Assembly: GCA_034509735.1 (NCBI GenBank)
Contig: JACGWO010000005.1
Coordinates: forward strand, 22,376,383-22,440,382
DNA length: 64,000 bases
Origin: Sesamum alatum
Lineage: Eukaryota > Streptophyta > Magnoliopsida > Lamiales > Pedaliaceae
Reading direction: 5' to 3'
Shown: piece by piece, positions 55,978 through 64,000 of the stretch
How positions within the stretch are numbered: position 1 is the stretch's first letter
Layout of the letters: each line of letters opens with the position of its first letter
Position numbers and translations under genes: made by a program
The notes under the pieces: generated by a model
What the model was told of the DNA's origin: nothing
The model's input: only the letters and a program-made list of their open reading frames with translations
Database searches by the model: none

Positions 55978-58114
55978 TGTTAGAATAGGTGACCAGAAAG
56001 CCAATTGGTTTGGCAATTTTGGAAAACTATTCGTTAATCTTTATTAATACAATATTATCCTGATGAATAGAGTAAGTATTCATCACTGGCACTGTGTTTG
56101 TTGTGCTTACTACTAATGTTGAACGGCATTTCAACGTCACAACAAATGCCCACAGACCAATTGGATAACCCATGTAGTTGGGCTGCGCATTGGATGGCGG
56201 CTATGAAACCAACTTCTGAGGGTTGGTCTGAAATATTCCAAGTCGAGGAACTCAAGATTGGGCATCGAGTGTCCTATTGAGACTTTCACTAAGTATTGCA
56301 TTCACTGGGTGAGCATTGAGTTTCATCGACGACAAATGAAGGTCGTCTATGCAATTTTAGTGGGTTAGTTGACAAGGTGGTCGACTGACTGAAGTGACTC
56401 ACGGGAATCGTCATCTGGAAGCCTTGGAGGCTTGGTCGGTATGACTAGAATTCCCAGTTCCGATAGTACGGGATCAGTTCTTGGACTTGAGGAATCATGG
56501 CAGTCACGTGCATATGAAGACAGTATCTTGGATCTGGCGAGAGGTGATCATTCTGTAAGATAGTCATTATAAGCCTTGTCCAGTGCAATTGGAGTATGTA
56601 GCGAGGACGATGGATTCCAAGATAGGATCTGTCCCCTGTTAGTGCATGACGGTGATGTCTCCTATGCACTCTGAGATGATTTAGACTCTGAGATCGATAG
56701 ATTAAACACATCTCGGGGATGAAGCATAGTTGCCTAGTCAAGGATGGGAACCGATGCCCAATTCCATACCTTAGGCTAAGGCCGAAAGACGGTTGACAGT
56801 GGGACCGTACCCGTACGGAATCGGCGCCTAAATGTTCACGCCAAAATTTACCTAGTCTCTAGTGCCATGGATCATTGCTAGACGGCCACCCATGGTGATG
56901 AGCTCCTGTTGGACACGAGCCCAAGTCTAGCTGAGGGTGAACCTAAAGGGTCACCCACAAATCACCGAGGAGGTGAAGAAATTGACTTGGAGTCAATTCA
57001 GAGGATGATAAGTAATTGGATTACTTAAGGGATTGTCCATTGGATGAACGGGGTGATATTGTATCGGGCCCTCGTTTAATCGGTAAATAGGATTTATCGA
57101 TTAATATGGAAAGTTGAGATGTTGATCTTTTTAATTGGATTAAAAGATCAACGAAAATTATTTAAGTGGACATTAAATTAAATTGGATTTAGTTTTGGGT
57201 TCATCGTAATTGGATTACGGTAGAACCCGATCCGTTAAATTTTGAGCCGAGAGGTGTGTTAATTCCATTTATATAATAGGAAGAAGTTGCACTTCTTTCC
57301 TAAATAAGCATGGCTGAAAATTGCCATCTTGGAGGGAGCAAAAATCGGCCATGTTGGATGCTAGGTGTTAGTTAACTTGTCTCTTTTGGTAAGAGACAAC
57401 AAATCAACTCCAATCAAGCCCTTCCCTTTTGGTATGATTCGATCATACCTTAAAAGATGGTAGGATTGAATGAATAATTGATGGTGATTGATTGGGATGT
57501 ATCTATACATCCTTGGATGAACCTAGACACATTCCAATAATCACATTAATTATACATATATATGATGAGTATATACTAACACCTATTGATGATGAATTTC
57601 ATTATTCATCTTTTTCTAGGAAAAAGATGAACACTCTCTACTCTCTAAATCCTCTTTGTTGCTTCATTGATCTACGATCAATTGAAGAACAAAGTAAGAT
57701 CAAGAAGGAACACTAATTTGATAGTGTAATCTGTTCTTTGATTTCATCCTCTAGATCTGTTTTTTTCTAGCAAGAAAAATGAGATCTCTTCCGGTGTGGT
57801 GTGGACTACGTTAGAGGGTCTCTACGTTGGGACCTCGTGTGGACGAACGTCGGGAGGAATCAATGCGTGTAGCCGATCGAAATAAAATATTGAGAAAGGT
57901 ATTCCGATTTATATTTATGCTCTCGGTTTTCTTCTTTATTCCATAGCCACGAACGCATGTTTATTTTATATGTTTATATTATGCGTTTATACACCAATAG
58001 CCCAGGAACGTTCAAGGGAACACCCCTTGAACACGATTTAAATTCTTTTATTCCGCACGTTTTAAATCTCCACCGCGTTTCTGCCGCGTTCCTGGGCCGA
58101 TCCGCTTTCCATCA
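55978..58114 (+). repeat. Right outer LTR of the Copia composite ('TGTTAGAATAGG' copy 6, 2137 bp)
   Basis: It starts TGTTAGAATAGGTGACCAG, ends CGATCCGCTTTCCATCA, and is followed by ATCAG (58115-58119), pairing with GTCAG at 40075-40079. It resembles copy 3 closely along its length but lacks that copy's (CT)n expansion. The hairpin GTTCAAGGG-AACAC-CCCTTGAAC is at 58010-58032. It could alternatively be a solo LTR with its own GTCAG/ATCAG flanks that was duplicated together with the gypsy flank. Confidence 0.82.
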
Positions 58115-58440
58115 ATCAGTTGCTGCCAAGATATATAAGTGACCACCGGAGTACTTTTTCATGGGTCCCACGACATCCAAACCCCAACATCGAAGGGCCA
58201 CGAAGCCTCGGTAGGGTGCAATAGCTTAGGTGGTTGGTGGATAAGGTTAGTGTGAATTTGACAGGCTTGACATCTCTTTCCATAGTCCATGCAATCCATA
58301 ACCATTGTAGGCCAGTAATAACCCTTCCTTTTTGTACGGAAGTGTAGCTTTGTCCGGATTGGTGAGCACCACAAACTCCAGAGTGAGCTTCTTCCATAGC
58401 TTGCATTTTCTCATCATCATTTAAGTAGTGTAAGAAAATA
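58115..58440 (-). pseudogene. Integrase N-terminal HHCC zinc finger and start of core, - strand gypsy
   Basis: On the - strand AMEEAHSGVCGAHQSGQ gives the two histidines. After a frameshift, KGYYWPTMVMDCMDYGKRCQ and ACQIHTNLIHQPP give CxxC. LHPTEASWPFDVGVWMSWDP and SGGHLYILAA lead into the core, cut at 58115 by the Copia LTR. Together with 39867-40079 and 35250-35806 this accounts for a nearly full-length integrase in three pieces. Confidence 0.82.
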
Positions 58441-58907
58441 CCATCAAATGAACGTTAGTAGAGCGTGTCTTTGAAGTAGATAAAGCGAGACGCCCGCCGT
58501 CGAATTTTGGCCCTTCGTCGTAGATCGTCAGGTAACTTCTTGTACTTCAAGTAGTCAATGAGTGGTTGTCGCCAATCTTCCTCTTCAATTTCGAAAATCT
58601 CCAAAACATGATTCCGTTCTCCTTGGAATGGGTCATCCTCATCATCACTGAAGACCAGTGGTATGACCCAATTCTTATATATTGTTATGCGTGTTTCCTT
58701 ATCAGTCATCGAGAGTGTTGAAGCAAGCTTTGCTAATGCATCAGCTTGTTTCTTATCCTTTCTCGGTAGGTGCTCAAGTTTTACATCTTCTAACCATCCG
58801 ATCAGCCTTCTTGTGTAGTCATGGTATGGGAGCAACTTAGGCTTTTTGACTTCTTAGAGACCGAGGAGCTGATATCACTAAGTAAGAGTCTCTGTATACT
58901 TTGAGGT
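58441..58907 (-). pseudogene. aRH C-terminus and linker to integrase, - strand gypsy
   Basis: The - strand ORF 58455-58835 reads YHDYTRRLIGWLEDVKLEHL, PRKDKKQADALAKLASTLSM, the A-D-A-L-A-x-L-A end of the archaeal-type RNase H. It continues with the acidic linker that precedes integrase (EIEEEDWRQPLIDYLKYKKL). Near 58850-58905 VYRDSYLVIS carries the D-S-x-L-V motif in another frame. It is cut at 58907 by LTR copy 7. Confidence 0.75.
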
Positions 58908-60902
58908 TGTTAGAATAGGTGACCATGTAAGCCAATTTTGGCGGGAATATGTAGCCTATGTCTAGACAATTTCAGGTGTTTGATAAAACATTTATGAATA
59001 AAGAAGTGAAATTCATATGGCAACACTTTGTTTACGTTCACTTATATCTGTTATTACATATCTGTTCACTACGCAAACAAAGCCCACGGACTGAGAATCG
59101 ATTTCGGGGACTGGGACTACGCTTGGAGGTAGGTCCATGAAATCAGTCTACCGAATCAGTCCAGAAATCTCCAAGTCAAGGAATCTCGAAAATGGGTACC
59201 GAGATTCCCCTTGAGACTTGCGCTAAGCATTTGCTGTCGTATTTCATCGACGGGTGACGAAGGTCGTCTAAGCAGTGTTAGTGGGTTAGCATGCTAGGAA
59301 GCAGCTGACTGAGGTGACTCGCGGGAACCGTCTTACAGAGGACCTTGAGTATGGTCAGCAAGGTATGACGTGTATTCCCGGTTCCAACGGTACGGGTCAA
59401 GTCCTTTGACTTGAGGAACTGCTAAATTTACCTGTACATTAGGTCTGTATCTTAGATATGGTGAGAGATTGCCAAAATACTCTTGAGTAGTCATAAGCCA
59501 TGTCTAGTGAAGCTCTGGTGTACAGAGTGACAGTAGTTTCCAAGAAAGGATCTGTCTCCTGTCAAAAGGAATTGACAGTTGAGTCTCATATATGCTCTGT
59601 GTCTTGTCCCTAAAATCTATGGCCACAGTAACTGAACAGAAGGGAAGGTTTCCCTTGCGGCGTTTAGTAAGGACAGACCGACACTTAGGTCTGAAATGGG
59701 TACCTGCATTTTCCGTGCCCTAGACCCTAAGTGATGAGACCGAAGACAAAAGGACAAGTGTACTGTTAGAGCCTAAATGTTCATCCCCGAATATTTCACT
59801 TAGTCTCTAGTGCCATGGACCGTTGCTAGATGGCCACCCATGGTAACGGACGGATTCTAGGAATCCGACCAAGTCTAGCTGAAAGGTAAACCTAAAGAGT
59901 CACACACTATCCACACACACACTTAGTATTTAATTTGGAATTAAATATTGGAGTAAAGGAATGATTAAATTGGATTTAATCGGGTCCTATATTTTCTTGG
60001 AGAATTAATTCCTTCTATTTGATAAAAGGAATTAAATTAATAAATTGAATTTATTAAGGGAATTAATTTAATGGGCCTAGAATAAATATTAATATTTATT
60101 ATATTTATTTGGCCTTTTGGAATATTTAATAGGATTTAAATACTCCATTAAATTAAATTAATGGTAGAGATTTAATGGAGAGATGAAAGGCTAGGATTGA
60201 ATTTGACAAGGTCAAATTCTACTTTGACTAGGACTTTGACTCGGTCAAAATCCTAGTCAAAGTAAGGTTCTAAAGAGTTGGAGTTTAAAGAGGATTAAAC
60301 TCCTCCTCTATATAAACCCCTAGCCTTGCACTATTTGAGGGATTGATGAAATTCCAACACACACACAACACACACTATTTTTTCGGCCCTCACTCTCCCC
60401 TTTCTCGTCCGCCTCTCTCTCTTCTGCTCTCCAAGAAACTCTTTTCTTGTTCTCTTGTTCTTGGAACATTAGAACATTGATGAATCAATACCGTTAATTC
60501 ATAACGTGTTGTTGATTCATCCACTCCAATAAATTTATACTTGTTCGTTGCTAGCACAACGTGCAAGATACATGGGTGGATCGTGTGTCACAATTTGGAG
60601 GGTCTCAAGAACGAGATCTTAGTGCAAAACGGGGAACAACGCGTGTAGCCGTTGAAGACGAAAACGACAACGAGTAGGTCTCGGTTTACGTTTTCGCCTC
60701 TTTATTTTTCAACCCTATGGCCTCCATGATTGCTTACATATTGTTAATTCATGAGATACACCGAACTCCCGGGAAATTTCAAGGGCACACCCCTTGAAAT
60801 GTGTTCTTTATTTTAAAAGTATGTTTTAAATTCCGCAATTTTATTTTATACCGCGCTTCCGCATTTGCGCAATTTTCCCGGGATGATCCACGCAATCTTT
60901 CA
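58908..60902 (+). mobile_element. Solo LTR, 'TGTTAGAATAGG' family copy 7 (1995 bp)
   Basis: It starts TGTTAGAATAGGTGACCATG, ends CACGCAATCTTTCA, and has perfect 5-bp GAGGT duplications (58903-58907 and 60903-60907). It is closely similar to copy 2 (36285-38289) throughout, with the TATATAAA box at 60309-60316 and hairpin ATTTCAAGGG-CACAC-CCCTTGAAAT at 60776-60800. It interrupts the aRH domain of the gypsy element. Confidence 0.88.
60309..60316 (+). promoter_or_regulatory. TATA box of the LTR promoter (copy 7)
   Basis: TATATAAA lies in the same context as 37691-37698 (CCTCTATATAAACCCCTAGC), conserved between the two members of this LTR subgroup. Confidence 0.55.
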
Positions 60903-61200
60903 GAGGTATCGTTGCTTTATGTCAATTGCCATTTCTAATCCAAGGATTAAAGCATGGTATTCCGCCATATTATTTGAACAGTTCTAGGTTGAAGGGAAGG
61001 AGTAAGGCAGGACTTCCCCTTCAGATGTGACAAAGACAACCCCAGGCCCGGCTCCTTCACTATGTGCAGCTCCATCAAAGTACATTTTCCAAGGGGGCCT
61101 AACTTCAATCAGAAGGACATCTTCGTCAGGCAAGTCATCAGACATTTCCCACTCGACAGGCATAGGGTGATCGGCTAGAAAGTCTGCTATGACTTGTCCT
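60903..61200 (-). pseudogene. aRH N-terminal part, - strand gypsy
   Basis: On the - strand KGQVIADFLADHPMPVEWEM leads into WKMYFDGAAHSEGAGPGVVF and EGEVLPYSFPST. After a stop, NCSNNMAEYHALILGLEMAI follows. YFDGA, the E of EGAG and AEYxAL are the expected aRH signatures. The continuation is at 58455-58907 beyond the LTR. The second RNase H supports assignment to the Tat lineage. Confidence 0.78.
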
Positions 61201-61840
61201 TTTCACAACCTTTTGAGAAACGTATGTGATCTCGAATTATTGCAGCTGAAAATACCATCTTGCGACTCTATTAGACAGCACTAGCTTTGCCATGAAATAT
61301 TTCAGAGGGTTTGCTTTTGAGACTAGATGGAACTGTGTGATTAAAAGTAATGCTTCAACTTCTGGATTGCGAAGATGAGCGCCAAACATAGCTTTTCGAT
61401 GGGTGAATAATTGAGCTCGTTTGGTTTTATCGTTCTGCTTAAATAGTATAAAACATTCTCTTTTCCCTCATTATTTTTCTGGGCAAGTAAGATTCCCACT
61501 AAGCGCTCTTGAGCAGCGATGTACAAAATTAAAGAGCGTCCGGGAACGGGTGCAACCAACACCGGAGGCTTCATAAGTAGGGATTTATGCTTCTGAATGC
61601 TTTATCACAAGCCTCATCCCATTCGAAGGGTACATCTTTCTTCATTAGACAACTGAATGGTTGACAACAGCCTGCTAGATTTGAAATGAATCCCCAAAGA
61701 TATGTGAGCTTTCCTTGCAAACTCTTGAGCTCATGGACATTCCTAGGTTCTGGCATTCTCATAATGGCATCAATCTTAGATTGCTCAGTCTCTATAACCC
61801 GGAGACGGACGATGAACCCAAGGAATTTTCTGGACATAAC
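61201..61840 (-). pseudogene. RT C-terminus and RNase H, - strand gypsy
   Basis: On the - strand KFLGFIVRLRVIETEQSKID and MRMPEPRNVHELKSLQGKLT are the RT thumb/connection, WGFISNLAGCCQPFSCLMKK and FEWDEACDKAF the start of the RNase H. Then, in a second frame, SLILYIAAQERLVGILLAQK, VLYYLSRTIKPNELNYSPIE and KLCLALIFAIQKLKHYF complete it. The frame change is at about 61572. The end of the domain (61200-61340) is in fragments. Confidence 0.8.
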
Positions 61841-62535
61841 TCTGAATGCAATTTGGAGGGGTTCATCTTTAGCTAGTATCTCCTCATACGTTCAAAAAAC
61901 TTTCTGAAGTCATGAAGATTATCCCCTCATTTCTTTGATTTCACGACCAAGTTATCTACGTAGCTTTCTACATTCTTGTGGAGCATGTCATAAAAGATCT
62001 TTTGCATTGCCCTTTGGCATGTGGCGCCGGCATTTTTTAATCCAAAATGCATGACTTTGTAGCAAATATATACCTTTAGGAGTGCAAAATTCTATTAATT
62101 CCTCATCAGCTAGTGCCATACGTATTTGATTATATCCGAATGATCCATCCATGAAAGATAGGGCTTCATGATCCGTAGTGGCGTCTATATTAACTCGACG
62201 GTAGGAAGTCGTCTTTGGGACATACATTATTCAAGTCCCTAAAGTCAACACATACTCGTATCTGCCCATTCTTCTTTCTCACGGGGACGATACTGGAAAT
62301 CCATGTAAGATACATGACTTCTCGAATAAAAACAACTTCAATGAGTTTGTTTACTTCGCATTCAATCAATGGGATCAACTCAGGTCGAAACCTACGTTGA
62401 GCTTGTTTGACAGGACGAGCCCCTTTCTTTACGGATAAGTAGTGCACAACTACTTTTGGATCTAGCCCAGGCATTTCTTTGTGGGACCATGCAAACATCT
62501 TTATATTCATGAAGTAGCACGACATAAACCTCATC
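61841..62535 (-). pseudogene. Reverse transcriptase palm and fingers, - strand gypsy, with altered active site
   Basis: On the - strand SVKKGARPVKQAQRRFRPEL, SSIVPVRKKNGQIRVCVDFR, DLNNVCPKDDF, then ALSFMDGSFGYNQIRMALAD and CTPKGIYLLQSHAF follow the plant gypsy RT order. AGATCQRAMQKIFYDMLHKN and VESYVDNLVVKSKK follow after a frameshift. The catalytic box at 61951-61962 reads YVDN instead of YVDD. There are frameshifts at about 62090 and 62205 and a stop near 61935. Non-functional. Confidence 0.82.
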
Positions 62536-63654
62536 TTCTTCCGGGGTTAAAGAGGCACTTGTGTAAATTGATCGGGGATTTTCGGCATTACCTAGATTGA
62601 CTTCTTTTAATTCGTCAACGGTGGCTTTAATGCCTTCATTAAGTTCTAGAGGAGCGTCTTCAGCATCTTCTTCTTCAACCTCCTGATTTTCAATTAAGGT
62701 GATATGATGAGCTCGAGCGATATCTTCTTTAGCACTGCCGATAATATAATTGGATGATGCTACGCTTTCTCTCTCATCCTCGTCATCAAGTTGAACTTGT
62801 GTGAAGACCGTTTTTTGTGCTTTAACCTTCAAGACCCTGCTACATGATATGTCTAAAGTTGTGTGGCGTCTCATTTTGGAAGGAATCAGACTTGTGAGCT
62901 TTTGTGTATACGAGGACGTGTTGTCTTCCTTTGGCTGTGCGGCTACCTTGGATACGCCTTTCATTTGATACCCCGTTGTTCTGGGTGAACCAAGTCTATC
63001 AAAAACAAATTCATTATTAGTCTTTCTGTGCATCATTCTTTTATGTGGGCCAAGTTTGTTGAAAACAGACTCTCGTGGATTTCCTTCCTTTGGTCGTCTT
63101 TAGTTGAAGAGAAACTTTCACTGACATGGTTGTTGCTGGCCCTTTTTCCTCGTGGATAGGATTAGGAGGGATAAAGCCAAGACCCACGCGAGAATCTGGG
63201 ATTGCATGCCCTTTTTCCTTCAACATTACTTGTGTGGCGTTGAGACCATGGAGCTACTTACTGGTGGCTTTAGGAGGAAGTTTTGCAAGAGCTAGCCTTT
63301 CTTGTGGATTATACCCGGCTTTAACAAGCAACTTGAAGGCTTTGGATCATATCCTTCTCCATTTATGGCAAACGTCTCATGTCCCTTTTCTTCCTGTTGG
63401 GTTGAGGGAACAAATTCTTTAAGTGACGGCTTCAATGGTTGCTTCATGTTGATCTGAGTTAATGGTAGAGTCAGGCTCTTTGAAAATTCAGCCTCGATGG
63501 TGGATAGCTCATTTCTCCTCATGCTTCGATCATCATGAGACTTTGGTTTTTCTGAGAGTGAAATCTCTTTTCCTCTTTTGGCAGTTTCGACATAGTACTT
63601 GGCGTCAGCGAAGTGCGACTCAGCTTTGGTAAAAGGCTTAGTATCACCGAGTAA
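62392..63654 (-). pseudogene. PR-RT linker region, - strand gypsy
   Basis: The open stretch 62392-63036 and two shorter ones (63041-63226, 63292-63522) encode a charged, low-conservation linker with VSKVAAQPKEDNTSSYTQKL and an acidic EEEDAEDAPLELNEGIKATV. Near the RT start it reads WSHKEMPGLDPKVVVHYLSV, typical of the segment before RT in this element type. Three frame breaks are present. No separate function is evident. Confidence 0.6.
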
Positions 63655-64000
63655 CTATTTCACTACACCATTGCGACAGTATTTGAAGCATGTATGCCAT
63701 GTTAAGGGGACCACAGAATTTTCATGCAACCAAGGGCAGCTAAGAAGGATGTTGTAAGAAGTCTTGGCGTCTATAACATGAAATAGTGCGGTTGACGCCA
63801 TATCGCCCATCGATAATTCCATCCTTACAATGCCAACAACCCTTTGTCCTCCTTGATTGAAGCCTTGAATCATGAGTCGGCTAATTGAGAGCTCGTCCAT
63901 TGGGATTCCCAAGTCTTTCAAGGTTCGTAGGGGTAAGATATTGACTGTAGAGCCTCCATCGATTAGTATTCTATTCACCTTTTGTTCACGTGCATATCCA
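63655..64000 (-). pseudogene. Aspartic protease, - strand gypsy (runs off the window)
   Basis: The ORF 63655-63978 reads RILIDGGSTVNILPLRTLKD, LGIPMDELSISRLMIQGFNQ, GGQRVVGIVRMELSMGD, then SYNILLSCPWLHENSVVP. DGGS takes the place of the usual D(T/S)G(A/S) catalytic motif, as is common in plant Tat/Athila-type proteases, and C/GRPWLH-like sequence is near the end. The upstream part and gag lie beyond 64000. This segment is the best preserved protease in the window. Confidence 0.75.

Noticed and set aside
55978..58114. Independent solo LTR at this position
   Set aside because: Possible, because GTCAG/ATCAG flanks it. However, its left flank is a duplicate of the flank at 40079 and the same pair also fits the outer LTRs of the composite, so I treat it as the right outer LTR and mention the alternative.

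Overview
This is a stretch of plant nuclear genome, almost certainly from a eudicot. It is AT-rich, with split genes and GT..AG introns, a LEAF RUST 10-like (LRK10L) receptor-kinase locus, and several generations of nested LTR retrotransposons, L1-type LINEs and small DNA transposons. Nothing looks bacterial, viral or organellar. I did not identify the species.

Layout. (1) 1-6945: a decayed Tat-like Ty3/gypsy element on the + strand (LTR end, gag, PR, RT, RNase H, second archaeal-type RNase H, stump of integrase, LTR fragment), split by a 2.3-kb reverse solo LTR. (2) 7210-7857: LINE remnant. (3) 8432-19879: the only host-gene region. An intact LRK10L-type ectodomain exon (8432-9197) stands alone. 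A second, damaged ectodomain exon (17484-18185) is followed by a 36-nt mini-exon and a full transmembrane plus kinase exon (18786-19879). The 8 kb between them holds a degraded tandem duplication of the first exon's downstream intron, with MULE-, CACTA- and MITE-type insertions. (4) 20691-21481: a hAT-type MITE with a second MITE nested in it. (5) 21548-24880: a 5'-truncated L1 LINE with RT and RNase H on the - strand. (6) 24880-33668: AT-rich direct repeats, two inverted Helitron-like copies, a Copia gag/LTR stump and the 5' half of another LINE on the + strand. (7) 33669-64000: a second Tat-like gypsy element on the - strand, running off the right edge in its protease. It carries an antisense coiled-coil ORF beyond integrase and is broken up by a solo LTR of another family (35807-39866), solo LTRs of the 'TGTTAGAATAGG' family, and a large Copia composite LTR-internal-LTR-internal-LTR (40080-58114).

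The 'TGTTAGAATAGG' family dominates: seven copies at six loci, on both strands, most with 5-bp target-site duplications. They share a 3' hairpin whose stem changes by paired substitutions. Its internal regions encode a decayed Copia (UBN2-type) gag and pol behind a 2-kb leader. The leader carries an extremely GC-rich islet and two copies of the palindrome CACGAGTCGTG.

The strongest leads are: the receptor locus, where two phase-compatible ectodomain exons precede one kinase module; the covarying LTR hairpin; the gypsy flank copied in front of the right-hand Copia LTR; and the inverted Helitron-like pair. All retroelement coding sequences here are interrupted by stops or frameshifts, so none looks autonomous. 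Coordinates of decayed elements are by-eye estimates except where a target duplication fixes the ends.
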